This document shows positions 17,003-26,155 of a DNA stretch of 64,000 nucleotides, piece after piece (positions within the stretch are counted from its first letter, which is position 1; the number at the start of each line of letters is the position of its first letter). The notes under the pieces were generated by a model. The model was given only the letters and a program-made list of their open reading frames with translations, searched no databases and was not told the DNA's origin. The translations under genes and the position numbers were made by a program. This DNA is from Streptomyces sp. NBC_01591 (lineage in GTDB: Bacteria > Actinomycetota > Actinomycetes > Streptomycetales > Streptomycetaceae). The stretch is taken from positions 8,618,001 through 8,682,000 of the forward strand of contig NZ_CP109327.1 in assembly GCF_035918155.1 (NCBI RefSeq). Reading direction: 5' to 3'.

Positions 17003-17920
17003 TCACGCTCGCTGCGGGTGTGGCCGGGCCAGGCGGCGGGTCATGAGCAGGGTCATCGACCAGTAGATCATCGCCTCGGCGCTGGTGGTGCGGCGCTCGA
17101 AGTCGCGGGCCAGGCGGCGGGTGCGCATCAGATGCGCGAAGAACCGTTCGACGATCCACCGCTTGGGCAGCACCACGAAGCCGCGCATGTCGTCGCTGCG
17201 TTTGACGATCGCCAGGACCAGGGCGAGCGTGGCCAGGCAGTGCTCGACGAGGCTGCCGGTGTAGCCGCCGTCGGCCCAGACGCGGGCGAGGCGGTGGTGC
17301 GAGTCGGCCACTTGCCTCAGCAGGACGTGGGCGGCAGCGCGGTCGCCGGTGTCCGCGGCGGTGACCATCACGCCCAGCAGCAGGCCGAGGGTGTCGACCA
17401 CGACGTGCCGCTTGCGCCCGTTGACCAGCTTGCCGCCGTCAAAGCCGCGGCTGTCCACGCCGACGACGGCGTCCGCCTTGACGGACTGCGAGTCGATCAC
17501 ACCCGCACTCGGCTCCGCATCGCGGCCCAGCCTCTCGCGGACCCTGGCACGCAGCCGGTCGTGGAACTCCTTGACCAGCACGTGGTCGCGCCAGCGGCGG
17601 AAGAAGGCATACACCCGGTCCCACGGCGGGAAGTCGGCGGGCATCGCCCGCCACTTGATCCCGTTGTCCACGAGATACCGGACCGCGTCCAGCAGCGCGC
17701 GGTGGCAGTACCCTTCCGGCCGGCCGCCCCGCCCGCGCATCCAGCCCGGCACCGGCAGCAGCGGCCGGACCTCAGCCCACTCCCCGTCCGTCATGTCCGT
17801 CGGGTACCGGCGCTGCCGCGCGGGCCGGTCGGCCGCGTTGCCGTACACGTGCGCGAGGCAATCACACGATGGAGCAGCCGAGTTGGACTGCCCGGCCGTC
17901 GGCACGGAAGACTGCGGCAT
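17003..17920 (-). CDS. IS5-family DDE transposase
   Basis: ATG 17920 follows AGGAGG at a good distance and gives 305 residues. A DUF4096-type N-terminal domain (TDMTDGEWAEVRPLLPVPGW) leads into the DDE core with Asp in GVIDSQSVKADAV, Asp in VWADGGYTGSLV and Glu in RWIVERFFAHLMRT. The last codons (PHPQRA) run into the neighbouring accessory-gene remnant and probably replace a shorter native end. All catalytic residues are intact, so the enzyme could be active. Confidence 0.88.
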   Translation of the reverse strand: MPQSSVPTAGQSNSAAPSCDCLAHVYGNAADRPARQRRYPTDMTDGEWAEVRPLLPVPGWMRGRGGRPEGYCHRALLDAVRYLVDNGIKWRAMPADFPPWDRVYAFFRRWRDHVLVKEFHDRLRARVRERLGRDAEPSAGVIDSQSVKADAVVGVDSRGFDGGKLVNGRKRHVVVDTLGLLLGVMVTAADTGDRAAAHVLLRQVADSHHRLARVWADGGYTGSLVEHCLATLALVLAIVKRSDDMRGFVVLPKRWIVERFFAHLMRTRRLARDFERRTTSAEAMIYWSMTLLMTRRLARPHPQRA

Positions 17921-18178
17921 CGGGGCCTCCTGTTGCTCTATGGATTCGACACCCACGAGCTGTTCAGGAGGTCCCGTCTTCATGCCCTGGCCACGGCAGG
18001 ATCACCCAACCGGGAATCCACGTTCGACCGCCACCGCTCAAGATCGAAAAGACAACAGCTTCTGAGCGGCGGGATCACCATGTGGCGCCCATGAGATCAG
18101 GTACCCGATGCGTTCGGCTCTTGGCGGGCCTCGCGCCTGGCCTTCTGGGCGGCGGGCTGGGCGGGCTGGGCGGGGGCA

Positions 18179-18331
18179 ATGAACAAGCCGTCGAGCACCC
18201 TGTTCATGAAGTTCATCACGACCAAGAGCTTCATGCCGTTCGTCATCTACCGGATCATTCTGGGCATTTTGCTTTTTGTCCTGGTCGGCGCGGGAGTCCT
18301 GAGCCCGCACGCAGGCGAGTCTGCCGGGTGA
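18179..18331 (+). pseudogene. Undecaprenyl-diphosphatase (UppP/BacA) C-terminal fragment
   Basis: The frame reads STLFMKFITTKSFMPFVIYR, IILGILLFVLVGAGVLSPHA and a stop. This is the last transmembrane hairpin of UppP, the enzyme that recycles the cell-wall lipid carrier and gives bacitracin resistance. The catalytic N-terminal two thirds are absent, and the upstream sequence is GC-rich filler between two insertion elements. Confidence 0.7.
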
Positions 18332-19430
18332 TCCACTCTCCATCCCCTGCCTCCCCCCGTTATGTTTTTCGCGGTCCTGCAAGAGGGCCGCTGGCCTCCG
18401 GGCCCGGCATGACTGTGTCCCCCTGTCGAACGGATGACCTGGGGGGTGGTGTCACCGGGCCCGGGAGGTGCCGTCGGAGACGCTGATGAGAGGTCCGGCC
18501 ACCGCCCGGTCCGGCGCAATGCCGGACAGCTCGCGGGCGGCAGGTCTGCATAACGTGGATGCGCGCGTACGACACCGACGCCGAGGCCGGCACGTTCAAC
18601 TCCCCTGGAAGGGAACAATGTTCGAAACCGAAGACGTGGGCGTGTTCCTCGGCCTGGACGTCGGCAAGACGGCCCATCACGGCCACGGGCTCACCCCGGC
18701 AGGCAAGAAGGTCTTCGACAAGCCCCTGCCCAACAGCGAGCCGAAACTGCGGGCCGTCTTCGACAAACTGGCCGCCAAGTTCGGCACCGTCCTGGTGATC
18801 GTGGACCAGCCCGCCTCCATCGGAGCCCTGCCCCTGGCCGTCGCCCGGGACACGGGCTGCAAGGTCGCCTACCTGCCCGGCCTGGCCATGCGCCGGATCG
18901 CCGACCTCTACCCCGGCGAGGCCAAAACGGACGCCCGCGACGCCGCCGTCATCGCGGACGCGGCCCGCACCATGCCGCACACCCTGCGAACCCTGGAACT
19001 CACCGACGAGATCACCGCCGAGCTGACCGTCCTCGCCGGCTTCGACCAGGACCTCGCGGCCGAGGCCACCCGCACCAGCAACCGGATACGCGGCCTGCTC
19101 ACCCAGTTCCACCCCTCGCTGGAACGTGTCCTCGGCCCCCGTCTCGACCACCAGGCCGTCACCTGGCTGCTGGAACGCCACGGCTCGCCGGCCGCCCTAC
19201 GCAAAGCCGGACGCCGCCGCCTCGTCGAGCTCGTCCGCCCCAAGGCCCCGCGCATGGCAGGACGGCTGATCGACGACGTCTTCGACGCCCTGGACGAGCA
19301 GACCGTCGTGGTCCCGGGGACCGGCACCCTCGACATCGTCCTGCCCTCCCTGGCCCGCTCGCTCGCCGCCGTCCACGAACAACGCCGGGCCCTGGAAGCC
19401 CAGATCAACACCCTGCTGGAGGCCCACCCT

Positions 19431-19858
19431 AATGGGCAGTGATGCGGGGCACCGCCAGGCCCACCCCGGCCCGTCGACGCCTTGAAAGAGACTGCGGGCC
19501 CCGCATCACCCTCGTGACGGTGGTCGGTGCCGGAGAAGCCGCGCACACCCCCAGGGACTTGGATCCCTTGGTCAAGAGTCGGCCTCCGGTGCCGTCCAGC
19601 GTCACGAGTCCGTACCCCACCGCATCCAGTCCGATGATCGGATCGTTGAAGTTTGTGGTCCGAGCCGCCCACAGGGGTCACCTCTCACCACGCCTGGAGC
19701 CGCCGAGCTCTGGAGCAGACCGAGGGCCCTGTGAGTCGCTGGGGTCACGAACGGCTAATCGGATGCAGGGCCATCGAGCCCTTCCATTAGGGAGACGCGT
19801 GCCCCCGCACGGCTGCGACCAGCAGGACACCCCAGACCGAGAGGACGAACACGCCACG
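19431..19858 (+). ncRNA. Candidate bridge-RNA region of the inner IS110 element
   Basis: IS110-group elements are known to encode a structured bridge RNA in the non-coding end beside the recombinase gene. This element has 428 bp of non-coding sequence upstream of its transposase and only about 20 bp downstream, so a bridge RNA, if present, must lie here. Several G+C-rich complementary stretches are visible (for example CCCAGGGACTTGGATCCCTTGG near 19550 forms a short hairpin). The exact RNA ends and loops cannot be fixed by eye. Confidence 0.35.
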
Positions 19859-21100
19859 ATGACCGTCACCTGCGGAATCGACTGGGCCAGCGACCACCAC
19901 GATGTCGCTCTGATCGACCACGAGGGCACCTTGTTATCCAGGGCCCGAATCAACGACGACCTCGAGGGCCTGCACCAGCTCCTCAGTCTCCTCACCGCTC
20001 ACGGCGACAGCGCGAACACCCTGATTCCTGTCGCGATCGAGACCTCCCGCGGCCTCCTTGTGGCCTGCCTGCGAGCCACCGGCCGGCCCGTCTACGCGAT
20101 CAACCCGATGGCCGCCGCACGCTACCGCGACCGGCATACGGTCACCCGCAAGAAGTCCGACCACCTCGACGCCATGGTGCTCGCGAACATCTTGCGCACG
20201 GACAAGGCCGCCCACCGGCCGCTGCCCGACGACAGCGAACTCGCCCGCGCTATAGCCGTCCTGGCCCGCGCTCAGCAGGACGCGGTCTGGGACCGCACCC
20301 AAGCGGGCAACAAACTCCGCTCCCACCTGCGCGAATGCTTCCCCGGCTTCCTCGCGACCTTCCAGCACAACCGCGAAGGAATCAGCAGCAACGTCGCCCG
20401 CGTCCTCCTGGCCGCGGCCCCCACACCCGAACAGGCGGCCAGGCTCACCCGCGTCCAGCTGCGCTCGCTCCTGAAAAGGGCCGGCCGCCAACGCGGCATC
20501 GAGGCGGAAGCCGAACGGCTCCGAGACGCACTGCGCATCCCGCAGATGCGCCAGCCTCCGCAGGTCGAGCAGGCCATGGGCCGCCAGGCCATCGCCCTGC
20601 TCAGACAACTTGATGCCGCCTGCACCAGTGTCGACGACCTCGCCGAAGCGACGGTGGAGTCTTTTGACACGCACCCGGACGCCGAGGTCATCACCAGCTT
20701 TCCAGGGCTCGGGGCTCTCACCGGCGCCCGGGTGCTCGCCGAGATCGGTGACGACCGATCCCGCTTCACCGACGCTAGAGGGCTCAAGGCCTTCGCCGGA
20801 GCCGCACCGGTCACCCGGGCGTCCGGCAGGAGCCTCGCGGTCATGGCCCGACGGGTCAAGAACCAGCGTCTGGCCTCGGTCGGCTATGTCTGGGCCTTCG
20901 CCAGCCTGACCGCTTCACCCGGAGCCCGGGCCCACTACGACCGGCGGCGAGCCGATGGAGACCGTCACACCGCCGCTCAGCGCAACCTCTTCAACCGCAT
21001 GCTCGGCTGCCTCCACCACTGCCTTACCAAGCGAACCCGCTATGACGAGCTCGCCGCGTTCCCCGCACCGTCAACCCCACAACTCACCATCGCCGCTTGA
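19859..21100 (+). CDS. IS110-family transposase (intact)
   Basis: The 413-residue recombinase starts at ATG 19859 (MTVTCGIDWASDHHDVALID). Its RuvC-like half has Asp in GIDWASDHH, Glu in VAIETSRGLL and the Asp pair in RKKSDHLDAMVL. The C-terminal half has FPGLGALTGARVLAEIG and FAGAAPVTRASGRS, where the catalytic Ser resides. Both parts are complete, so the protein should be functional in RNA-guided insertion as known for the family. Confidence 0.9.
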   Translation: MTVTCGIDWASDHHDVALIDHEGTLLSRARINDDLEGLHQLLSLLTAHGDSANTLIPVAIETSRGLLVACLRATGRPVYAINPMAAARYRDRHTVTRKKSDHLDAMVLANILRTDKAAHRPLPDDSELARAIAVLARAQQDAVWDRTQAGNKLRSHLRECFPGFLATFQHNREGISSNVARVLLAAAPTPEQAARLTRVQLRSLLKRAGRQRGIEAEAERLRDALRIPQMRQPPQVEQAMGRQAIALLRQLDAACTSVDDLAEATVESFDTHPDAEVITSFPGLGALTGARVLAEIGDDRSRFTDARGLKAFAGAAPVTRASGRSLAVMARRVKNQRLASVGYVWAFASLTASPGARAHYDRRRADGDRHTAAQRNLFNRMLGCLHHCLTKRTRYDELAAFPAPSTPQLTIAA

Positions 21101-21633
21101 CAGATCAACTGCATCGGATGTCTCTTTCCCCGGTCCTGACCTCGATGCCCGGAGTCGGCGTCAGGACCGCCGCAGTCCTGCTGACCACCGTCGGCGACGG
21201 CACCGGCTTCCCCACCGCCGCCCACCTCGCCTCCTACGCCGGCCTCGCCCCCACCACCAAGCAGTCAGGCATATCGATCCACGGCGAACACGCACCCCGA
21301 GGAGGAAACCGGCAGCTCAAACGCGCCATGTTCCTCTCCGCCTTCGCCTGCATGAACGCCGATCCCGTCTCCCGCACCTACTACGACAAACAACGCGCCC
21401 GCGGCAAGACCCACACACAGGCCCTCCTCCGCCTCGCACGCCAACGCATCAGCGTCCTGTTCGCCATGCTCCGAGACGGCACCTTCTACGAGCCCCGCGA
21501 ACCCCGAACCAACACCCCAGCAACCGCATGAACCCCACCCCGGCAAACCACCCCAGAACCGGCACCTTGGGGTTGACGAAGAACATAGAGGCACCCCCCG
21601 CCAGAAAGCGAGATTGCTCCGCGTCGTCAGGGC

Positions 21634-21850
21634 GTGGGGGGCACCGCGTTCGCCGTCGCCGCCGCGCTCCTGGTCCCGGCTGTTCAGGCCGAGGCGACGG
21701 CCGCGTGCGCGCCCCGCGCCACCGGCGTGTGCAAGGCCGGCAGCGCGCACCCCGGCGGGTGTCACCGCCCAATGCAAGGACGGGGCCTACAGCTCCTCGA
21801 AGACGTTCCGCGGTACTTGCAGCCGCCACGGCGGTGTTCGGTACAGGTAC
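21634..21850 (+). pseudogene. Secreted DUF3761-like protein, frameshifted
   Basis: GTG 21634 begins a signal peptide (GGTAFAVAAALLVPAVQAEA). After about 43 codons the frame must change to read VTAQCKDGAYSSSKTFRGTC and SRHGGVRYRYK, the Cys-rich DUF3761 signature. The break lies near 21765. The mature domain is small and its function is unknown. It lies just outside the right end of the outer IS110 element. Confidence 0.6.
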
Positions 21851-22159
21851 AAGTACAGCTGCTTGGAGACTACTTGGTGCGCGATCGACCTGCTCGGCCA
21901 CCACGGAGCCGTCCACGTGTGGTGGTGGCACATCACGACACGCGCCTCAGGTTCGCCGAGCGAAGGAGACCGCCCCACTCGCCCTCACCGGCTGCTGTTT
22001 CGGGCGAGGGAAACGGGATCGGCCACGAGTCGAGCCAGGCGCCGATGTCCTTGGGTGTCTTGGGATTCGGGCCCGGTTTTCAGTGACCGCCTGCCCCAGG
22101 TGCAGCGGACGGTTTCCTGCGCGACGGTGGATGGGGGCCATCTGACTCTCGGGAGAGCC

Positions 22160-22417
22160 ATGATCATCAAAGTGCTGCACGAGAAGGGCCTGAAGTCCGA
22201 GCACGCGTACTGCGCCGGCTTCCTTTCCGTCGGTCTGGCCGTTGCCTCGTGGGCCGGGTCGTTGAAAGCGGAGTGCCGGACGGGGCGTGCAGATCACTGG
22301 GGCATCTTCGTCGGCGAGTGGGCGCCGACCTTCTTCGCTATCGGTCTGGCCCTCGCCAACTACGAGCACGACGACCAGGAGACCGCATCTGAGGCGTTGC
22401 ACACCGTGGCCGACTGA
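22160..22417 (+). CDS. Small predicted membrane protein
   Basis: ATG 22160, preceded by GGGAG, gives 85 residues: MIIKVLHEKGLKSEHAYCAG, a hydrophobic helix (FLSVGLAVASWAGSL), then GIFVGEWAPTFFAIGLALAN as a second helix and an acidic tail. I have the impression of a common Streptomyces family of unknown role. A two-helix inner-membrane topology is likely. No operon partner is evident. Confidence 0.65.
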   Translation: MIIKVLHEKGLKSEHAYCAGFLSVGLAVASWAGSLKAECRTGRADHWGIFVGEWAPTFFAIGLALANYEHDDQETASEALHTVAD

Positions 22418-22465
22418 CAACCGAGCGCGCTGTCGTCGTGATCACCCACCGTGAAGCCCTCGCCC

Positions 22466-23330
22466 GGGCACTGTCACGTTGACTGACCGGCCTGGGATGA
22501 TCTTCTGGTTGGTCGTGCTGGGAGGGGGCGTCCGTGGACAGCGCGCCGCCGTCGTACAAGGGGCACCGGTAACCGGTGGAGATCATTGCGCACTGCGTGT
22601 GGCTGTACTTCCGTTTCCCGCTGTCGTTCCGCGAGGTCGAGGAGCTGATGCTCGAGCGCGGCGTGATCGTCTCCCACGAGACGGTCCGCCGCTGGTGTAC
22701 GAAGTTCGGGCAGGCCTACGCCAACGGCCTGGGCCGCCGGCGTGTGCAGCCGGGTGACAAGTGGCACCTGGACGAGGTCTTCCTCAGGATCAACGGTGAG
22801 CTGAAGTACCTGTGGCGGGCCGTCGACGCCGATGGCAACGTGCTCGACATTTTGGTCCAGGGCCGAAGGGACAAGGCTGCGGCCAGGCGGTTCTTCCACA
22901 AACTGCTCAAGAAGACCTGCTCGGTGCCGAGGGTGATCGTCACCGACAAGCTCCGCTCCTACGGCGCGGCCCACCGCGAGGTCATGCCCTCCGTAGAACA
23001 CCGCGCCCACAAGGGTCTGAACAACCGGGCCGAGAACAGCCATCAGCCGACGAGGCAGCACGAACGCGCGATGAAGGGCTTCCGCAGTACCGGCGGGGCC
23101 CAGCGGTTCCTGTCCGCGTTCAGCGGCATCTCACCGCACTTCCGACCACGCCGCCACCTGATGACCGCCACCCAATACCGCACCGAGATGACCACCCGCT
23201 TCACCATCTGGGACGAGATCACCGGCGCCACCGACCAGCCCATCGCAGCGTAAGCCAGGCCCCCACCCGACCCCTACACACCCTGACGCGCCCTCAATCG
23301 ATCAACACCGCACCAACGTGACAACGCCCC
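22466..23330 (+). mobile_element. IS6-family element
   Basis: Imperfect terminal inverted repeats are seen: GGGCACTGTCACGTTGACTG at the left and, read inward from the right end, GGGGCGTTGTCACGTTGGTG. Together they enclose an 865-bp unit with one transposase gene, the usual IS6 size. No 8-bp target duplication is obvious. Confidence 0.75.
22534..23253 (+). pseudogene. IS6-family transposase with early nonsense codon
   Basis: The natural frame begins at GTG 22534 (VDSAPPSYKGHR), but TAA at 22570 stands where Tyr is expected before PVEII. A restart at GTG 22576 would lose only 14 residues, so residual function is possible. The DDE core is otherwise intact: Asp in KWHLDEVFLRING, Asp in VIVTDKLRSYGAA and Glu in NNRAENSHQPTRQHERAMKG. 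Confidence 0.8.
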
Positions 23331-23405
23331 GCTGCGCACTCACCCACCGTCCGAGGTCTTCGCCCTGGACGACGACGTTGCGTTCACGGTTCGCCAGCGG
23401 GCCTT

Positions 23406-24200
23406 TCACGCGCTGGGGCGTACGCTGCGTTCGGCGATGCGGATCAGGGGGCGCTCGGGTACCAGGCGGCTGACGACGCGTGACACCAGGGCATTGCCGG
23501 CGCCGTCGACGACGGTCGCCTTGCGTCCGCCGAGCGCCGCGAGTGCTGTGGCGACGACCTGCTGCGGTGTGCGCCGGCTGCCGACCGACGCGTTGTCACC
23601 GGCCACGTCGAAGAACGGGGTGTCGGTGGCGCCCGGGCAGATCCCGAGGACGGTCACACCGGTGCCGCGGGTCTCGCCCCAGAGGGAACGCGTGAAGGAC
23701 AGGACGAATGCCTTCGTCGCGGAGTACACCGCCATGTGCGGCACCGCCTGGAATCCGGCCGTGCTGGCGACGTTGATGACGGTGCCGCGCCCGCGCTCGA
23801 CCATGCCGGGCAGGAGCCGGGTGGTGTTGCCGACGAGCGTGCCGACGTTGAGCTGCACCTGGGACGCCATGTGGCCGGGGTCGGCCTCGGCGAGGTCGCC
23901 GTGGGAAGCGAAGCCGGCGTTGTTGATGAGGATGTCCACCACGACGCCCTGCTTGTCGAGCGTGCGCGCGAGGGTCTCGGAGGAGTCGGGCAGGGAGAGG
24001 TCGAGGGCGATGGGTCTGACGGTCACGCCGTGCTTGGTCCGCAGGGTCGAGGCGAGCTCCTCCAGCTTGTCTTTCGAACGGGCGACGAGGACCAGGTCCA
24101 CACCGCGGGCGGCCAGCTGTCGGGCGAACTCGGCGCCGATCCCTGACGAAGCGCCGGTGACGACGGCCAGCTGGGAGGTGAGAGTGTCCGAGTAGTTCAT
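23406..24200 (-). CDS. Short-chain dehydrogenase/reductase
   Basis: This 264-residue classical SDR has the nucleotide-binding motif VVTGASSGIGAEFAR (about residues 13-27), NNAG (about 92), catalytic Ser in INVASTAG and the YSATKAF active site (Tyr and Lys about 162 and 166). ATG 24200 is preferred because GGAG lies at the right distance; an in-frame ATG at 24212 is less well placed. It is downstream of a TetR gene on the same strand. A copy of that regulator's operator sits directly before it, so it is probably the regulated target. The substrate is unknown. Confidence 0.9.
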   Translation of the reverse strand: MNYSDTLTSQLAVVTGASSGIGAEFARQLAARGVDLVLVARSKDKLEELASTLRTKHGVTVRPIALDLSLPDSSETLARTLDKQGVVVDILINNAGFASHGDLAEADPGHMASQVQLNVGTLVGNTTRLLPGMVERGRGTVINVASTAGFQAVPHMAVYSATKAFVLSFTRSLWGETRGTGVTVLGICPGATDTPFFDVAGDNASVGSRRTPQQVVATALAALGGRKATVVDGAGNALVSRVVSRLVPERPLIRIAERSVRPSA

Positions 24201-24210
24201 GTCTGTCTCC

Positions 24211-24230
24211 ATACCGACTTGAAGGTTTTT
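24211..24230. promoter_or_regulatory. Operator upstream of the SDR gene
   Basis: ATACCGACTTGAAGGTTTTT contains the imperfect palindrome ACCGACTTGAAGGT. The same core, ACCGACTCGAAGGT on the minus strand, occurs before the TetR gene at 24921-24940. Two copies in front of the two genes of one small locus strongly suggest binding by the TetR protein between them. Confidence 0.7.
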
Positions 24231-24288
24231 TTCTTGGCGATGAAAAGGCCGACGTGGCCGACGTGCGTGATGTCCGGCCTGCCCGCGT

Positions 24289-24906
24289 TCAGTGAGCTTC
24301 GATGGTCGCCTCAATGACTTCGGCGAGAGCGCCTGCTGCACGGCGCAGCTCTTCGGGAGTGGCGCGCCCCGTGGCCTCGAGGACGCCCTTCAGCCCGTCG
24401 AACGCGCCCACGAATACGGTCGCCAGCACGTGGGCGTCGGCCGGAAGGTGCAGGTCGCCCGCGCGGGCGCCGGCCAGAAGGAGTTCTTCGACCAGGCCGA
24501 CCCACTCCGCGAGAACGGACACCTGAGCGCGTTCCTGCGGTGACTCGGTGGTGAGCTCGCGGTCGAGCCGCACGACGGACCATCCCGCGGGTTCGGCGAT
24601 GACGAGGTCCACGAGGACGGGGACGAGTCCGCGTACCTGCGCAGCCGGCCCTCCGAGCCCCTCGAGCTGCCTGCGCACATGCGCAAGCATCCCCTGCTTC
24701 TGATCGTCGACGACCGCATGGGCCAGGGCGGCCTTGCTCTTGAAGTGGAAGTACACGGCACCCTTGGTGAGGCCGGTCTCGCTCACCACGTCGTCCATCC
24801 GGGCCAGGGCGTACCCCTTGGCATCGAAGACACGGGCGGCGGCGCGCAGAATCTCCCGGCGCGTCGCCGCGCCCTTCGGTGTCAGTTGATCCACTGGCCT
24901 TCCCAT
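24289..24906 (-). CDS. TetR-family regulator, gamma-butyrolactone-receptor-like HTH
   Basis: The 205-residue protein has its HTH at about residues 14-60 (RREILRAAARVFDAKGYALA, then TGLTKGAVYFHFKSKAALAH). The TKGA-YFHF-K--LAHA pattern is that of ScbR/ArpA-type receptors, although many other TetR proteins share parts of it. It probably controls itself and the SDR gene through the matching operators at 24921 and 24211. No butenolide- or butyrolactone-synthase gene is in the window, so the ligand remains open. Confidence 0.88.
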   Translation of the reverse strand: MGRPVDQLTPKGAATRREILRAAARVFDAKGYALARMDDVVSETGLTKGAVYFHFKSKAALAHAVVDDQKQGMLAHVRRQLEGLGGPAAQVRGLVPVLVDLVIAEPAGWSVVRLDRELTTESPQERAQVSVLAEWVGLVEELLLAGARAGDLHLPADAHVLATVFVGAFDGLKGVLEATGRATPEELRRAAGALAEVIEATIEAH

Positions 24907-24920
24907 GCCCCCAATACTAA

Positions 24921-24940
24921 ATACCTTCGAGTCGGTTTTT
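24921..24940. promoter_or_regulatory. Operator upstream of the TetR gene
   Basis: ATACCTTCGAGTCGGTTTTT, 15 bases before the TetR start, is the reverse orientation of the SDR operator core. Its AT-rich flanks (ATACTAAATACC) stand out in this GC-rich region and may include the promoter. The shape resembles the autoregulatory elements bound by butyrolactone-receptor homologues. Confidence 0.7.
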
Positions 24941-25307
24941 CAAGTTGATCAAGAGCCGCGTCACCCGGAGGGCCCCGGCCGCGGCGAGCGGCGAACTGGT
25001 GTGTTCGGCATGACCGGCCGGATGCAGGTGCCCGATCCGGGAATCGTGGAGGCGGCCCAGACCGCCCTCGACGAGGCCCTGGCGCCGCCCGCTGGTCTCA
25101 GCCAAGCGGTTCTGCCCGTCCATGCGCTCCCTGTACGCCGGGCCCAGGCCGCGCACCCTGACGCGGCCGGCGCTAGCGATCGGCTGCTGTCCCGGCTGGG
25201 AACAGGCCGGTTTCCCCCACGCGGTCCTGGCCGCCCAGGACCGTGTCCGAGGGGCCGAAAAGCGGCACGGCTGGACCAGTGTCGTGGACAGCGAGGCTGC
25301 CGAACTG

Positions 25308-25487
25308 CTTCCACTACGCCCGCCGGTCATCATGGTCAACCCCGAAGACCTGGCCGAACTGGGCATCGCCGACGGCGATCCGGTGGACCTGGCCAGCGGG
25401 CGGCGCAATGGCTGGGAGCGCTGCGCAGAAGGCTATTGCATGGTCGTCTACCCGGCGAGCGGGGCCACGGTCTGGCGCTCTGGGGCC
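25308..25487 (+). pseudogene. Molybdopterin oxidoreductase (FdhF/YdeP-type) C-terminal fragment
   Basis: The frame gives RPPVIMVNPEDLAELGIADG, DPVDLASGRRNGWERCAEGY and CMVVYPASGA. This is the cofactor-binding C-terminal beta-barrel of alternative formate-dehydrogenase-like molybdoenzymes. Only about 60 residues are recognisable, and flanking sequence on both sides is unrelated or scrambled. The 24.95-25.3 kb stretch before it has mild coding bias but no identifiable gene. Confidence 0.5.
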
Positions 25488-25564
25488 CTGCACAATGAAA
25501 AGGGGCTGAAGGGCGAACCAGGCCCGCGTGGGCGGCATAGTGTCGGGGACTTTCGCAGTCATCG

Positions 25565-25735
25565 GTGTCACGGATCTGGCGGGCGTTCGACCCACAGCCG
25601 CACCGCTCGGAGAAGACCTTCAAGCTGTCGACCGATCCGTACGTCGTCGACAAGGTCCACGATGTCGTCGGCCTCTACCTGGACCCGCCGAACGGGCATT
25701 GGTGTTCTGTGTGGATGAGTCGGGTCGGACTGGGG
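25565..25735 (+). pseudogene. IS630-family transposase fragment
   Basis: The frame reads MSRIWRAFDPQPHRSEKTFK, LSTDPYVVDKVHDVVGLYLD and PP. It then shifts by one base to ERALVFCVDESG, which carries the first catalytic Asp of IS630 transposases. Nothing of the N-terminal HTH or the rest of the catalytic domain remains. Confidence 0.75.
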
Positions 25736-25740
25736 CGCGG

Positions 25741-26155
25741 TGACACCATTTCTGGTGTTCCGTTTCCCCGGCCCGCCCGCCCGCCGAACCGGACGTGCCC
25801 GTCTCCGAGCATCCGGCTCTCCACGTGCTCTTGCCGCCGGTTGGCCGACGGCTGCCGGTATTGGCGTCCATGGTGTCGGTATGTTCCGCCTCCGATATCG
25901 GTAGCGGACCACCGGAACCTTTTGGGGTTGGATCAGCGAGATCCCGTCTTCGGCCGGCGTTTCCCCGGGAGGAAACGCCGGAACAAGGATGCCCACGGGA
26001 CACGAGGATGTCGTTTACGCAGCCAGCGGGTCACCCGATGCCAGGAATACTCATCGAGATAGCAGCCACGCAACCGTCGACTTTCGTTGAGACGGTCGAA
26101 TCGTCATGCCTGTCCGATTCTTTCGGGGACGCCGGTGACGTCCCGTTGGTGTGGT
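25741..26155. other. Non-coding, no gene seen
   Basis: About 415 bases between the IS630 remnant and the end of the carbohydrate operon. No frame has sustained coding bias. The sequence TTTCGTTGAGACGGTCGAA near 26083 resembles the short repeats found at 48.56-48.73 kb. No terminator hairpin for the operon was recognised. Confidence 0.5.

Larger units (their letters stand above)
16398..18065. mobile_element. Composite insertion bounded by 18-bp perfect inverted repeats
   Basis: TCAGAAGCTGTTGTCTTT at 16398-16415 is the exact reverse complement of AAAGACAACAGCTTCTGA at 18048-18065. Between them lie a truncated ISKra4-type accessory gene (plus strand) and an intact IS5-type transposase gene (minus strand). 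The repeats probably belong to the IS5-type element. The foreign accessory gene between its left repeat and its transposase would then be an acquired passenger or a product of nested insertion. I see no clean target duplication. Confidence 0.7.
19431..21122 (+). mobile_element. Inner IS110-family element inserted in an IS110-family gene
   Basis: The boundaries are set by where the outer transposase frame breaks (after LLEAHP) and resumes (LSPVLTSMPG), giving about 1.69 kb. It carries one transposase gene, a 428-bp leading non-coding part and almost no trailing sequence. There are no long terminal inverted repeats, as usual for the family. The two transposases are clearly different, so this is not a tandem duplication. 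Confidence 0.8.
18618..21531 (+). pseudogene. IS110-family transposase, split by a second IS110-type element
   Basis: Coding sequence runs from ATG 18618 to about 19430 and resumes at 21123 to the stop at 21531. The first part has the DEDD/RuvC-like half (VFLGLDVGKTAHHGHGL, VIVDQPASIGAL, KTDARDAAVIADAA) and a coiled helical linker ending LLEAHP. The second part is the Transposase_20 half (LTSMPGVGVRTAAVLL, SYAGLAPTTKQSG, RGGNRQLKRAMFLSAFA). Joining them gives a normal transposase of about 405 residues. The insertion separates both catalytic halves, so the element is inactive unless the inner copy excises precisely. Confidence 0.85.
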
